Origin: an uncultured Campylobacter sp.
Lineage (GTDB): Bacteria; Campylobacterota; Campylobacteria; Campylobacterales; Campylobacteraceae
NCBI RefSeq assembly: GCF_937997535.1
Contig: NZ_CALKTT010000075.1
Span: forward strand, 25,308 to 89,307
Length of the DNA: 64,000 bases
Direction of reading: 5' to 3'
Shown here: piece by piece, positions 9,149 through 18,179 of the stretch
Layout: each line of letters opens with the position of its first letter
Numbering within the stretch: the stretch's first letter is position 1
Translations under genes and position numbers: made by a program
The notes under the pieces: generated by a model
The model's database searches: none
What the model was told of the DNA's origin: nothing
Seen by the model: only the letters and a program-made list of their open reading frames with translations

Positions 9149-10252
9149 TCAAACATTAAATCTAAAATGCATCACGTCGCCGTCTTGCACGACGTAGTCC
9201 TTGCCCTCAAGGCGCATTTTGCCCGCTTCTTTCGCCCTACTCTCGCCGCCGCACGCGATGTAGTCCTCGTAGCCGATCACCTCGGCGCGGATGAAGCCGC
9301 GCTCAAAGTCGTTGTGGATCACGCTCGCGGCCTTCGGAGCCTTCCAGCCCTTCGTGATCGTCCACGCGCGCACCTCCATCTCGCCCGCGGTAAAGTAGCT
9401 GATGAGGCTGAGCTTCGCAAAGGAGCGCTTGATGATGAGCTCCAACCCGCTTTGCTGCACGCCCAGGCTTTGCAGCATCTCGTGCGTCTCCTCGTCGCTT
9501 AGCCCTATCAGCTCCTCTTCGATCTTGGCACAGAGCTTGATCACCTCGGCGCCGCGGGCATTTGCGTATCCTCTTACGCGCGCGACATATTCGTTATCCT
9601 GCGAGATGCCGTCTTCGTCCACATTTGCGCCGTAGATTACATCTTTGGCGCTAAGTAGGCGCAGCTCGCGATTTAAAGCGATGTAGCTTTCGTCCTCTTT
9701 GAGTGCAAAATTTGAAGCGGGCTTGCCGTCGTTTAGATGCGCTAAAAGCTCGTTTGCCACGGCTAGCGCCTCTTTAGCGCTCTTTTGATTTGCTTTGGCT
9801 TCCTTGCCGAGACGCTCGATCTTGCGGCCAAGCTGCTCGATGTCCGCTAAAATAAGCTCGGTTTCGATGATCTCGATGTCGCGGATAGGATCGACACAGC
9901 CTTCGACGTGGGTTATGTCGCCGCTTTCGAAGCAGCGCACGATATGAAGGATGATCTCGCACTCGCGGATATTTGAAAGAAATTTATTCCCCAGCCCCTC
10001 GCCTTTGCTAGCTCCGCGCACGAGGCCCGCGATATCTACAAACTCGATGGTTGAATGCACGATGCGACCGGGCTTAACGATGTCTGCTAACTTTGCTAGC
10101 CGCGCATCGGGCACGGGCACGACCGCTTTATTAGGCTCGATCGTGCAGAACGGATAATTCTGCGCCTGTGCGTTTTGCGCGCCGCTAAGAGCGTTAAAAG
10201 TCGTGGATTTACCGACGTTCGGAAGCCCTACGATCCCTACTGAAAGCCCCAT
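9149..10252 (-). CDS. ychF: Ribosome-binding ATPase YchF
   Basis: 367 aa Obg-family P-loop protein that binds ATP and the ribosome and affects stress responses. G1 motif GLPNVGKST (residues 9-17), G2 region YPFCTIEPN and G3 region [19 protein letters not shown] are typical; the NKxD specificity motif is changed (ANVDED region), as in other YchF proteins, followed by the coiled-coil and a C-terminal TGS domain ending HFRFNV. Its ATG abuts the pepA stop codon exactly (TAG then ATG), so it is the last gene of the operon read from folD. Confidence 0.95.
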   Translation of the reverse strand: MGLSVGIVGLPNVGKSTTFNALSGAQNAQAQNYPFCTIEPNKAVVPVPDARLAKLADIVKPGRIVHSTIEFVDIAGLVRGASKGEGLGNKFLSNIRECEIILHIVRCFESGDITHVEGCVDPIRDIEIIETELILADIEQLGRKIERLGKEAKANQKSAKEALAVANELLAHLNDGKPASNFALKEDESYIALNRELRLLSAKDVIYGANVDEDGISQDNEYVARVRGYANARGAEVIKLCAKIEEELIGLSDEETHEMLQSLGVQQSGLELIIKRSFAKLSLISYFTAGEMEVRAWTITKGWKAPKAASVIHNDFERGFIRAEVIGYEDYIACGGESRAKEAGKMRLEGKDYVVQDGDVMHFRFNV

Positions 10253-11713
10253 CTACGCGTCCTTCAACTCTTTGGCTAGAGCCTGCAAGAAATATAAGTT
10301 TGCTCTCACGCCCGCACCAGTCGCGCCCGCGGCGTAATAGCCCCACGCCTTTTCCAGATACGCAGGCCCCGCGATATCAAGGTGCAGCCACTTGTCTTTA
10401 TACTCGTCTTTTATAAATTTATCCAAAAACAGCCCCGCGGTTATCGCGCCGCCGTACCTACTGGAAGCGCAGTTGGAGATGTCCGCGATACTGCTTTTGA
10501 TTAGCTCGCGCAGATAATCGTTAAATTCCAAAATACTAAATAGCTCGCCGCTTGATCCGCTAAGATCTTTAAATTTACGTTTTAACTCCTCGCTATTTCC
10601 CATGATGCCGCTAGTGTATTCGCCTAGGCCCACGACGCAAGCGCCGGTAAGCGTCGCCATATCGATTAGCAGATCAGGCTCAAGATCCTGCGCATAGCTT
10701 AGGCAGTCGGCAAGCACGAGCCGCCCCTCCGCGTCGGTGTTTCGCACCTCGATACTCACGCCGCTGCGGCTAAGCAGCACATCGTCGGGTTTATACGAAT
10801 CGCCGCCGATCATATTTTCGGTAGCGCCGATAACCGCGTGTATCTCAAACGGCAGCTCGAGCTCGGCAGCGCCCTTGATGATACCCATCGCAGCAAGCGC
10901 GCCGCTTTTGTCGCTCTTCATCGTAAGCATATAATCGCTCGGCTTCAAACTTAGCCCGCCGCTGTCATAAGTAAGCCCTTTGCCCACGAAAACGACGCGC
11001 TTTAGGCAGCGCTGCGGCTTATAGATCAGATGGATGAGGCGCGGCGGATGAGCGCTGGAGCGATTGACCGCCAAAAACGCATTCATATTCTGCTCGCGCA
11101 AAAAGTCCTCGTCGTAAATTTTAACGCTCACGTCGTCGTAGTTCGAGGCTAAAATTTCAGCCTCGCTCGCCATCTTTTCGGGCGTGTAAATTTCAGGGAT
11201 CTCATTGACGCCGTCGCGCGCAAAATTTGCGGCGTTTGCCATCACGGTGCCCTGCTGCACGCCGTAGTTCATCTTTTGCACGTCGGGGCTACTGCCGCCG
11301 TACTCCTGCGTCGAGATTAAAATTTCACTCAAACTGGAGTTTTTCTTGTCGCTTTTGTATTTATTAAACTCATAGCCGCCCAAAAGCACGCCCTCGACCA
11401 TCGCCATCGTGCTTCTGCGGTCGCAGCCGCATTTGTAAAAGGCAATTTTAAAATTTTTGATCGTGTAGCCCTTAAGCGCGTTGTATGCGCTTGCAAGTGC
11501 TGTGCGAACACGGTCATATTCTAGCGCCTTAACACCGACGTACAGCCGTCCGCTCTCGGCAAGCAGCAGATTGCCCTCGCCTTTGTAATTAAAAAGCGCA
11601 AACTTATCCGTGTCTTTAATAAATTCGTGATTTAAATTTTTATCCACGACTAAAATAACTTCAAAATCCGCCTCTATCTCGTTAATTTTACGATCTAGCA
11701 GTTTTACTTTCAT
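10253..11713 (-). CDS. pepA: Leucyl aminopeptidase (M17)
   Basis: 486 aa cytosolic di-metal aminopeptidase that removes N-terminal leucine and other residues from peptides. The catalytic domain contains VGKGLTYDSGGLSLKP, the metal-ligand stretch MKSDKSGA and the family signature NTDAEGRLVLAD. The N-terminal third is the usual variable M17 domain. AAAGGAACGAG precedes the ATG. It overlaps the end of the DedA gene by 26 bases and touches ychF, indicating a single transcript. Confidence 0.95.
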   Translation of the reverse strand: MKVKLLDRKINEIEADFEVILVVDKNLNHEFIKDTDKFALFNYKGEGNLLLAESGRLYVGVKALEYDRVRTALASAYNALKGYTIKNFKIAFYKCGCDRRSTMAMVEGVLLGGYEFNKYKSDKKNSSLSEILISTQEYGGSSPDVQKMNYGVQQGTVMANAANFARDGVNEIPEIYTPEKMASEAEILASNYDDVSVKIYDEDFLREQNMNAFLAVNRSSAHPPRLIHLIYKPQRCLKRVVFVGKGLTYDSGGLSLKPSDYMLTMKSDKSGALAAMGIIKGAAELELPFEIHAVIGATENMIGGDSYKPDDVLLSRSGVSIEVRNTDAEGRLVLADCLSYAQDLEPDLLIDMATLTGACVVGLGEYTSGIMGNSEELKRKFKDLSGSSGELFSILEFNDYLRELIKSSIADISNCASSRYGGAITAGLFLDKFIKDEYKDKWLHLDIAGPAYLEKAWGYYAAGATGAGVRANLYFLQALAKELKDA

Positions 11714-12311
11714 CTCGTTCCTTTCGTGAGTTCATAAAGTGATTTTCCATACGTTTAAATAACCTAAAAAATAAATATAAAATTCCGCCTATAATAGGTA
11801 TCGCAAAATACCAGTGTTGCTCGATTAGCCGCAGCCCACTCCAAATCTCCTCGCCGAAATACCACGCCAAAACCATCGTCGCACCCGACCAGCACCAAGC
11901 ACTAAAAAGATTGATAATCGCAAATTTCTTTGCGCTGTAGCGAGTGATACCGATACTCATCGGGATGATGACGCGAAAGCCATACATATAGCGCTGCATT
12001 AAAATTATCGGCCAGCCGTAGCGTTGCAAAAGCAGGTGCGCAATCGCAAATTTTCGGCGCTGTGCCGCGAGCTTTTTACTGATATATTTTTTATTGTAGC
12101 GACCGATATAAAAATAAAACTGATCGCCGCAAAATGCCCCAAGACCCGCGACAAAGATACCTAGCGGCAAATTTATATGTCCCTCGTGCGCCATTATGCC
12201 GCCTAAAATCAGTGCGATTTCGCCTTCTAAAATACACCAAACAAAAAGCACGATATAGGCGTATTGGTGGTATTCTTGTAATAAATTTTTAAGTAGCTCT
12301 TCCAAAATCAC
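11688..12311 (-). CDS. DedA family membrane protein
   Basis: 207 aa from the GTG at 12311, which overlaps the apt stop as GTGA; a TTG five codons upstream is open but the overlap and the AGAGG upstream favour the GTG. DedA proteins are inner-membrane transporters or flippases of phospholipid/undecaprenyl-phosphate type. The family features are ALILGG with an acidic residue in the preceding segment (E in EGEIAL), the amphipathic re-entrant GLGAFCGDQFYFYIGR, and R..YGFR..IP..IG in the second half, plus about four hydrophobic segments. A second DedA lies at 61.1-61.7 kb. Confidence 0.88.
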   Translation of the reverse strand: MILEELLKNLLQEYHQYAYIVLFVWCILEGEIALILGGIMAHEGHINLPLGIFVAGLGAFCGDQFYFYIGRYNKKYISKKLAAQRRKFAIAHLLLQRYGWPIILMQRYMYGFRVIIPMSIGITRYSAKKFAIINLFSAWCWSGATMVLAWYFGEEIWSGLRLIEQHWYFAIPIIGGILYLFFRLFKRMENHFMNSRKERDESKTARS

Positions 12312-12856
12312 GCCTCTAAAACGCAATAAACATTTGTACGTCGCGAAAACTCGCCTAGATCGTTTAACTCACGTAAATTTAGCAAAAAGCAGGCTTCAAC
12401 GCACTTAGCCTGCGTCTGCGCGATGAGATCTAATGCCGCTCGTGCAGTGCCTCCGGTGGCGATAAGATCGTCGATTAGTAACACCTTGGCATCTTGCACG
12501 CCGGAGAATGCATCCACATGCATCTCGACCTGATCAAAGCCGTATTCAAGGCTGTATTTTTGCGAAATCGTGATATAAGGAAGCTTCTTTGGCTTTCTAA
12601 TTGGCACAAAAGCAACCCTCAACCTCGCAGCAAGTGCCGCTGCAAAAATAAATCCGCGACTTTCTATGCCTACTATGTAATCAAGTCCGTAATCGGCGTA
12701 GCGCTCGGCTAGATGATCAAGCAGGAAATTAAACGCCTCGCGATCGCCTACGAGCGTCGTGATATCGTAAAACAAAATACCGGGCTTGGGGAAGTCGCGC
12801 ACGGTGCGGATCGAGCGAAATAAATAGCTTTTTTGCTCGCTGCTTAGGCTTTTCAT
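12308..12856 (-). CDS. apt: Adenine phosphoribosyltransferase
   Basis: 182 aa enzyme that salvages adenine to AMP using PRPP. The PRPP-binding motif VLLIDDLIATGGTA is intact and the N-terminal FPKPGILFYDITTL and GIESRGFIF segments are typical of Apt. Its ATG overlaps the stop of the preceding small gene (ATGA) and its stop overlaps the DedA start, so translation is likely coupled along the operon. Confidence 0.95.
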   Translation of the reverse strand: MKSLSSEQKSYLFRSIRTVRDFPKPGILFYDITTLVGDREAFNFLLDHLAERYADYGLDYIVGIESRGFIFAAALAARLRVAFVPIRKPKKLPYITISQKYSLEYGFDQVEMHVDAFSGVQDAKVLLIDDLIATGGTARAALDLIAQTQAKCVEACFLLNLRELNDLGEFSRRTNVYCVLEA

Positions 12857-13095
12857 AGCTTACCTCTTTTCAATCTTGCGTTTTGGATTTTTAAGCTGCA
12901 GTTTTCGCTCTCCTCATTTTGCAGGGCCTCAATACCGAAGCGAAGGGCAGTTTTGAGCTTTTCGTTATCGCTTTTAAGCTTTGAAATTCTTTCTTCGCTC
13001 TTTCGAAGTAAGGCGTAAATTTTAGAATTTTTTCGGATCGATAGAATAAGTAGTGCTGCAAAAAATAGCGCTAAAACACCCAATGCTACGCTCAT
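12853..13095 (-). CDS. Small membrane protein with coiled coil
   Basis: 80 aa. One N-terminal transmembrane segment (VALGVLALFFAALLILSI, residues 3-20) is followed by a basic linker and a heptad-like charged coiled coil (about residues 28-75). Function unknown. A protein of similar size and place occurs between rpiB and apt in C. jejuni as I recall. It overlaps rpiB by ATGA and apt by ATGA. Confidence 0.8.
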   Translation of the reverse strand: MSVALGVLALFFAALLILSIRKNSKIYALLRKSEERISKLKSDNEKLKTALRFGIEALQNEESENCSLKIQNARLKRGKL

Positions 13096-14459
13096 TGCTT
13101 GCCTCCTTCATTTGGATTTACAAAGCGCATAGTAACGGGAGTCGCGCTAAAATAGACAGAATTTATGCTCCTAAAATACGCACTAGAAAGATTTGCTCCC
13201 TTTAAATTTACGCTCGTAATAGCAGAATTCTCATCTGTTAAACCCGCACTAGAGCAATTTGCGTTTTCTGGCTTAACGCTCATGCAAACAGAATTTTTAG
13301 CCTTGAAATTTATAATTGCTGGGTTCAAACTGACAAAATATTTGTGGCTAGCTTTTTGAGTGAAATTTTTCTCGCAAACGCTCGCGCGCGTAAAATTTAA
13401 CGTAGAATTTGTGCTAGTGAAATTTTTATCTAGCGGATTTTTCTCATTAAAAATTATCTTTGCGTGCGTCGAATCTAAATTTATATGACGTGCACCGCAA
13501 AAGCTTATCAAGGAATTCTCGCCGGTAAAGAAGGAATTTTTATCGTTAAAGCTCCGTGCACAATTTAATTCGGAATCCGTGCCGATAGGATTTTTGCAAG
13601 AAGGGGTTTTACCACCGAAGTTTAATTTGGAATTCCGCCCATTTAAATTAGCGCCACTGCTTTGTTCCGCAAAATTTTGAGCGGAATTCTGCATGAAATT
13701 CTCCCCATCAAATCCATGCGCGCAATTCGAACTACCGCAAGCACCTAGCTTTGCGACGCGCTTAATGTGCCTACCGCCCGCAAAATCGGTGCTAAAAAAC
13801 GCCCTAATCATATCTTCGATCACCAGCGCGCCCATCAATCGCTCGCCGAAGGCTAGGACGTTGGCGTCGTTGTGCTCTCTAGCTAGTCTAGCGCTCGTCG
13901 CGTCATGACACAGCGCGCAGCGGATGTGAGCGCGGCGGTTTGCGGCGATGCTGATACCGATGCCCGTACCGCAAATCAAAATACCGTAAATGCCGTAGTC
14001 GGTGGAATTTAAAATTTTATCTTTGCTCGCGTTTGCGGCAGCTATGCTTGCGCAGGCAGTCGTATTTGCGTCCGCATCAAAATTCTTGCCGTCGCCGCTC
14101 TTGACGGCGTTAAAATTTTTATCTTTCTCGCCGTGCTGCGCGGTAGCACTAAAATTCCCGCTACCGTTTATACTTGCGCCGAAATTTTCACTGCCGCCCG
14201 CTTCGGAATTTTCCGTGGCTGCAGCGGAATTTTTGCCGCTATTTTCTTTAAAATTTTCACTTCTCGCGCAGGCTTCACATTCGGCTAAAATTTTATCCGC
14301 CAACGTGCCTGCAAAATCGGGATAGTCCACGCTCGCTTCGGCACTATGCGTGCCAAGATTGACCGCTTCGTAACCTAAAGCGGCGAGCGCTTTTTTGGCT
14401 TGCTCTTTGGCATGAAAGCCCGCATGATCGCTCGCTATGAAAATTTTATTTATTTGCAT
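13092..14459 (-). CDS. rpiB: Ribose-5-phosphate isomerase B with large insertion and tail
   Basis: RpiB interconverts ribose-5-phosphate and ribulose-5-phosphate. The normal enzyme is about 150 aa; this one is 455 aa. The core is split: residues 1-62 hold SDHAGF and the YPDFA segment, residues 153-238 hold the catalytic cysteine in ICGTGIGIS, the HDA.SA...R.HNDANVL stretch and GGRHIKRV. Between them lie about 90 residues of low-complexity Asn/Ser/Ala/Phe sequence (14004-14273), and a further tail of about 215 residues (13095-13745) of similar composition follows the end of the catalytic fold. Both stay open and in frame. It overlaps the next gene by 4 bases and starts 9 bases after lepB. Whether the extra parts are kept in the protein is unknown. 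Confidence 0.88.
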   Translation of the reverse strand: MQINKIFIASDHAGFHAKEQAKKALAALGYEAVNLGTHSAEASVDYPDFAGTLADKILAECEACARSENFKENSGKNSAAATENSEAGGSENFGASINGSGNFSATAQHGEKDKNFNAVKSGDGKNFDADANTTACASIAAANASKDKILNSTDYGIYGILICGTGIGISIAANRRAHIRCALCHDATSARLAREHNDANVLAFGERLMGALVIEDMIRAFFSTDFAGGRHIKRVAKLGACGSSNCAHGFDGENFMQNSAQNFAEQSSGANLNGRNSKLNFGGKTPSCKNPIGTDSELNCARSFNDKNSFFTGENSLISFCGARHINLDSTHAKIIFNEKNPLDKNFTSTNSTLNFTRASVCEKNFTQKASHKYFVSLNPAIINFKAKNSVCMSVKPENANCSSAGLTDENSAITSVNLKGANLSSAYFRSINSVYFSATPVTMRFVNPNEGGKQ

Positions 14460-14468
14460 TGCCGCTCC

Positions 14469-15314
14469 TTATTTTTGCTCATAGATTAGGCTCTCGTCGT
14501 TTTGCAAGGTATCGACGAAACGCCCGATTCGCTCCCAGCGGATCTTGCGATCGGCATCGATACTAAAATATGTAAACCATGGCTTGCCGACGATCAGACG
14601 ATAAGGTACCGGACCCCAGAAGCGGCTATCGGCGGAATTATTTCGATTATCGCCTATCATAAAATACTCATCCTGCGGCACTTTGATGTAAAAGGCATTG
14701 AAGCTTATTCCCGCAGCTTCGAAGCTATGAGGAATTTCGCTTAGACTAATGGGTTTCATAGAAAATTCACCCTTCTCAAGTGCGATTTTGACATTTGTTA
14801 GCATTGAGTTTCTAGCATTAGGGTCGTAGTGAATGCCCTTAAATTTATACGGCTCTTTGACATATTTTTCGCCACCTAAAATCACAATGTCGCGAGCATC
14901 ATAGTTCGCAGCAATGAACTCGTCGCCTTCATGCGGACGAAGGTAGAAATTATTCAGATCAAATATCACCTCGTCACCGCCTACGGCAAAATTTCGCTTT
15001 ACAAAGTGCATTTTTTCATTAAGCGGATAGCGGAAAACCACGATGTCGCCGCGCTTCGGACCCTCGCCACGGATGATATGCCCATCTCCGTCGCTATCTG
15101 GAGCAACCTGCCACTCTACAAAGGGAATATGCGGAGTCGGGATACCGTAGCTAAATTTTTTAACGAATAAAAAATCACCCTCCAAAAGCGTAGTGCGCAT
15201 CGATCCGCTGGGGATCACGAAGGCTTGCGCAACAAAAAGAATGACGAATAAAACGACGATGACCGTCCCCGTCCAACTTGATAAAAAGTGATAAATTTTG
15301 CTTAGTATTTTCAT
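14469..15314 (-). CDS. lepB: Signal peptidase I
   Basis: 281 aa inner-membrane protease that removes signal peptides from exported proteins. One N-terminal transmembrane segment (TVIVVLFVILFVAQAFVI) leads into PSGSM with the catalytic serine, FVKRNFAVGGDE with the catalytic lysine, and the conserved GDNRNNSADSRFWG box. The ATG abuts the folD stop exactly. Length is normal. Confidence 0.95.
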   Translation of the reverse strand: MKILSKIYHFLSSWTGTVIVVLFVILFVAQAFVIPSGSMRTTLLEGDFLFVKKFSYGIPTPHIPFVEWQVAPDSDGDGHIIRGEGPKRGDIVVFRYPLNEKMHFVKRNFAVGGDEVIFDLNNFYLRPHEGDEFIAANYDARDIVILGGEKYVKEPYKFKGIHYDPNARNSMLTNVKIALEKGEFSMKPISLSEIPHSFEAAGISFNAFYIKVPQDEYFMIGDNRNNSADSRFWGPVPYRLIVGKPWFTYFSIDADRKIRWERIGRFVDTLQNDESLIYEQK

Positions 15315-16172
15315 TTAGGCTCTTTGTCTTAAGCGATTTTTCGCCGATTTTATCGTGTTACTCAAAAGCATCGCAATCGTCATCGGCCCCACGCCCCCCG
15401 GTACGGGCGTGATGAACGAGCATTTCGGCGCGACTGCTTCGAAATCGACGTCGCCTCTTAGCTTGCCGTCCTCGCCGCGATTAATCCCCACATCGATCAC
15501 CACTGTGCCTTGTTTTACCATATCGGCACCCACAAAATGCGCCCTACCGACCGCCACGACCAAAATATCGGCGTCTGCGCAAAGCCGCTTTAAACCTTTC
15601 GTCTTGCTATGAGCGATAGTGACGGTGGCGTCGGCATTTAACAGCAGGCTCGCCATCGGCTTTCCGACAATATTGCTGCGGCCTAGTACGACGGCGTTTT
15701 TACCCGCTATCTGCACGCCGTATTCCTCAAGCAGGCGCATCACGCCAAGCGGAGTACAAGGCACAAAACCGTCCGCAAGCCCGCTAGTAAGCTTACCTAC
15801 GTTTATCGCGCTAAATCCGTCCACGTCCTTTTGCGGGCTTATTTTTTCTAAAATTTTATTCGTATCAATGTGCTTTGGAAGCGGCAGCTGCACCAAGATG
15901 CCGTCAATACTTTCGTCTTCGTTTAAATTTTCTATCAGTTCTAAAAGCGCCGCCTCGCTCACATCGGAGTTCAAGCGGTGCGCTACGGATCGGATCCCAC
16001 AGGCGGCGCAGGCTTTTTCCTTGCTCGCGACATAGGTCTTGCTAGCCGCGTCCTCGCCTACCAAAATCACCGCCAGCGCGGGCTCTACGCCCTTTGCGGC
16101 AAGATCCGAAGCGGCCGCTTTGATCTCATCTTTTACCTTCGCACTTATGCTTTTGCCGTCGATTAAAGTCAT
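15315..16172 (-). CDS. folD: Bifunctional methylenetetrahydrofolate dehydrogenase/cyclohydrolase
   Basis: 285 aa. Converts 5,10-methylene-THF to 10-formyl-THF. The family signatures are present: SKTYVASKEKAC with the catalytic lysine, GILVQLPLPKHI, KDVDGF, the NADP-binding VVLGRSNIVGKPMA and the C-terminal TPVPGGVGPMTIAML. First gene of an eight-gene minus-strand run (folD, lepB, rpiB, orf80, apt, dedA, pepA, ychF) with gaps of at most 9 bases. Confidence 0.95.
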   Translation of the reverse strand: MTLIDGKSISAKVKDEIKAAASDLAAKGVEPALAVILVGEDAASKTYVASKEKACAACGIRSVAHRLNSDVSEAALLELIENLNEDESIDGILVQLPLPKHIDTNKILEKISPQKDVDGFSAINVGKLTSGLADGFVPCTPLGVMRLLEEYGVQIAGKNAVVLGRSNIVGKPMASLLLNADATVTIAHSKTKGLKRLCADADILVVAVGRAHFVGADMVKQGTVVIDVGINRGEDGKLRGDVDFEAVAPKCSFITPVPGGVGPMTIAMLLSNTIKSAKNRLRQRA

Positions 16173-16491
16173 TTAAAGCCTTTTTGAGAAATAGGGAATG
16201 TTACCCTAAAATTTATAAAATTTAGATTTATTCAGCGGGATTTTATGGGAATTTGAAAGAATTTTAAAAAGAATTTCGTCCTAAATTTAAGCCCGTTTAA
16301 ACAAGATGAAATTTTATCGTCGCATCATAAGCGGATGGGCGTCTTGGCGCCGCTATGCTCAGGTTTCAGCGTTCGTACAACCAGTATTGCAGACTCGAAG
16401 CCTTTTTTTACTTCGAGCGAGCAGGAACTGCAATTTATTATTTGCCTGCCGTTAAACGCCTATTATCGCGGCTCGCTGCGGTATATCCATC
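16173..16491. other. Spacer upstream of folD
   Basis: The part next to folD should contain its promoter on the minus strand, but I see no consensus. The rest shows no gene. Confidence 0.35.
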
Positions 16492-16632
16492 CTATGCGTA
16501 ATAGTAGCCTGTATAATGATAATGGTGGCTTGGTGTCGTATCTTGCTCGGCGGGGGAGTCTTGCGGCCCGCTCCTGGAGCAGCCGCATAAAAACAGCGTC
16601 ACGCACAGCAATAAAACGATCTTTTTCACCAT
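16492..16632 (-). CDS. Small lipoprotein, 46 aa
   Basis: A short frame with a textbook lipoprotein signal: MVKKIVLLLCVTLFLCGC, i.e. basic start, hydrophobic core and lipobox LCGC with the acylated cysteine at residue 18. The mature part is about 28 residues, acidic then His/Tyr-rich (HHYHYTGYYYA). GAAAGGATTT places a ribosome site 5-9 bases before the ATG. A GTG one codon later is an alternative start. It lies upstream of nothing obvious and has its own spacer on both sides. Function unknown; the His/Tyr-rich end could bind metal, which is speculation. Confidence 0.7.
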   Translation of the reverse strand: MVKKIVLLLCVTLFLCGCSRSGPQDSPAEQDTTPSHHYHYTGYYYA

Positions 16633-16988
16633 AAATCCTTTCAAAATTTTTATGATTTCATCCTTGGCTGATTGTAAAATTTTACAAAATTTAGAAAAGC
16701 GCTCATAAAAATTTTATCCCCTTTGAAATTTAAAATTTTGAATAAATTTAAACGACCAAATTTATCAAATTTAGGCTTTGCGCGGGTTGCGATCTCGCGC
16801 AAAGAGCGTAGCTCTAAGGGCGCTAATAGTATTTGTGCGACATTTAATACAGCGCAAACTCGCGACGTGCAAGATCGCGCAGCCTCTGTCCCGCTCGCCG
16901 AAATAGCGCGCTAATACACTGCTAAATACAACCACGCCGCTTTGGAATTTTAAAATTTCGCCGAATTTTTAAAGCGCCGCGCTTAAAT
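16633..16988. other. Spacer between LolC/E gene and small lipoprotein gene
   Basis: AAATTT-type repeats dominate the first part; the middle has a palindromic GCGCAAAG..GCTCTAAGGGCGC area. No gene seen. Confidence 0.4.
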
Positions 16989-18179
16989 TTACTCGTTGCG
17001 CAGTGTTTGCAGCACGTCGATCTGCGTGGCTTTTTTGGCCGGGTACCACGACGAAAGCGCCACGATAAGCACCGCGCCGATTAAAATCATCGCCAAATCG
17101 CCTAGCGAGAGCTCCATTGGCAACTTTGAGCTTCCGTAAACGTCGGCGGGTAGATTTACGATGTCGAAGCTTCCGAGCAGCCACACGCCGAACAAGCCCA
17201 AAATCAGCCCGAATATGATGCCGCCGCCGCCGATCGTGGCTCCGAGCGCGAAAAAGGTCCTTTTGACCTCCTTTTTGCTGGCACCCAGGCTAAGTAAAAG
17301 CGCGATCTCTTGGCGGCGGTTCATCACGGTCATCAGAAGCGAACTTACGATATTTAGGCTCGCGACCAGGATTATCAGCATCAGCACGATGAAAAGCGCA
17401 CGTTTTTCAAGTGCAAGGGCGCTGAAAAAATTGCCGTTTTGCTGCCACCAGCCCACGGCGTTAGCACCGCCGGGAAGGCTTTTTTTGATGCGCTCCAGGT
17501 CTTTAAACGGATCGTTTGAAAAAACATGCACGCCGTCGAACGTCCCCTCGTCGTAGCCTAAAATTTTGGCTAGATCGCTTGCGTCTGCGTAGGAATACGC
17601 CTTGTCGTAGGCGATCAGCCCCGAGCTGAAGTCCGCGCGCACATCAAAGCGCTTCATCTTGGGGATCAGCGCAAAGCCACCCGGATCGCTCTTCGTAAAG
17701 ATCATCGTGATCTTGCTGCCCTCATCCAGCATAAACTCGTCCTTGATCCCGCGCCCTATCATGATGCCGTAGTCCGTTAGATTGGCGTCTTTGGCACCCG
17801 CTGCGACGACGGAGTTGATCCGCTTTTCGTCGTTTAAATTTACGCCGAAAATCAGCCCACCCTCGAGCTTCTCGCCGCTTTTGGCGATGACTTGCGAGCT
17901 GATGTAAGGGCTAAAGATCAGATCGGGAAAGTCCGCCCGCAGCCCCTCTACGTCGTCTTTTGAAATGCTACCGCGAAAATGGCTGTGGATCGTGATCGGG
18001 TAGTTCATCGTAAAGAGCTTACGCTCAAATTCCTTATCAAAGCCGTTCATTATCGCCATCGCGACGATCAGCACCGTAAGCCCCACGCCGACGCCCAAGA
18101 ACGCAAGCAGCGCCGAAAGCGTAATGAAGGGTTGAGAGCGGTCGAATCTGAGATATTTGAATAATAAATACTTTACCAA
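16989..18179 (-). CDS. Lipoprotein-releasing ABC transporter permease (LolC/LolE type)
   Basis: 396 aa from the TTG at 18179, which has CAAGGA seven bases upstream; the longer frame from GTG 18203 has no ribosome site. The protein has an N-terminal membrane segment, a large periplasmic MacB-like domain (about residues 50-260) and three C-terminal membrane segments with the FtsX-like motif NRRQEIALLLSLGASKKEV. It would act with a LolD ATPase (not in the window) to hand lipoproteins to LolA. It lies next to secA and lolA, the same grouping as in C. jejuni by my recall. Confidence 0.88.
   Translation of the reverse strand: MVKYLLFKYLRFDRSQPFITLSALLAFLGVGVGLTVLIVAMAIMNGFDKEFERKLFTMNYPITIHSHFRGSISKDDVEGLRADFPDLIFSPYISSQVIAKSGEKLEGGLIFGVNLNDEKRINSVVAAGAKDANLTDYGIMIGRGIKDEFMLDEGSKITMIFTKSDPGGFALIPKMKRFDVRADFSSGLIAYDKAYSYADASDLAKILGYDEGTFDGVHVFSNDPFKDLERIKKSLPGGANAVGWWQQNGNFFSALALEKRALFIVLMLIILVASLNIVSSLLMTVMNRRQEIALLLSLGASKKEVKRTFFALGATIGGGGIIFGLILGLFGVWLLGSFDIVNLPADVYGSSKLPMELSLGDLAMILIGAVLIVALSSWYPAKKATQIDVLQTLRNE

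Noticed and set aside
9167..9502. Long open frame antisense to ychF
   Set aside because: GC-rich codons of the real gene leave the opposite strand open; the sense protein has all YchF motifs.
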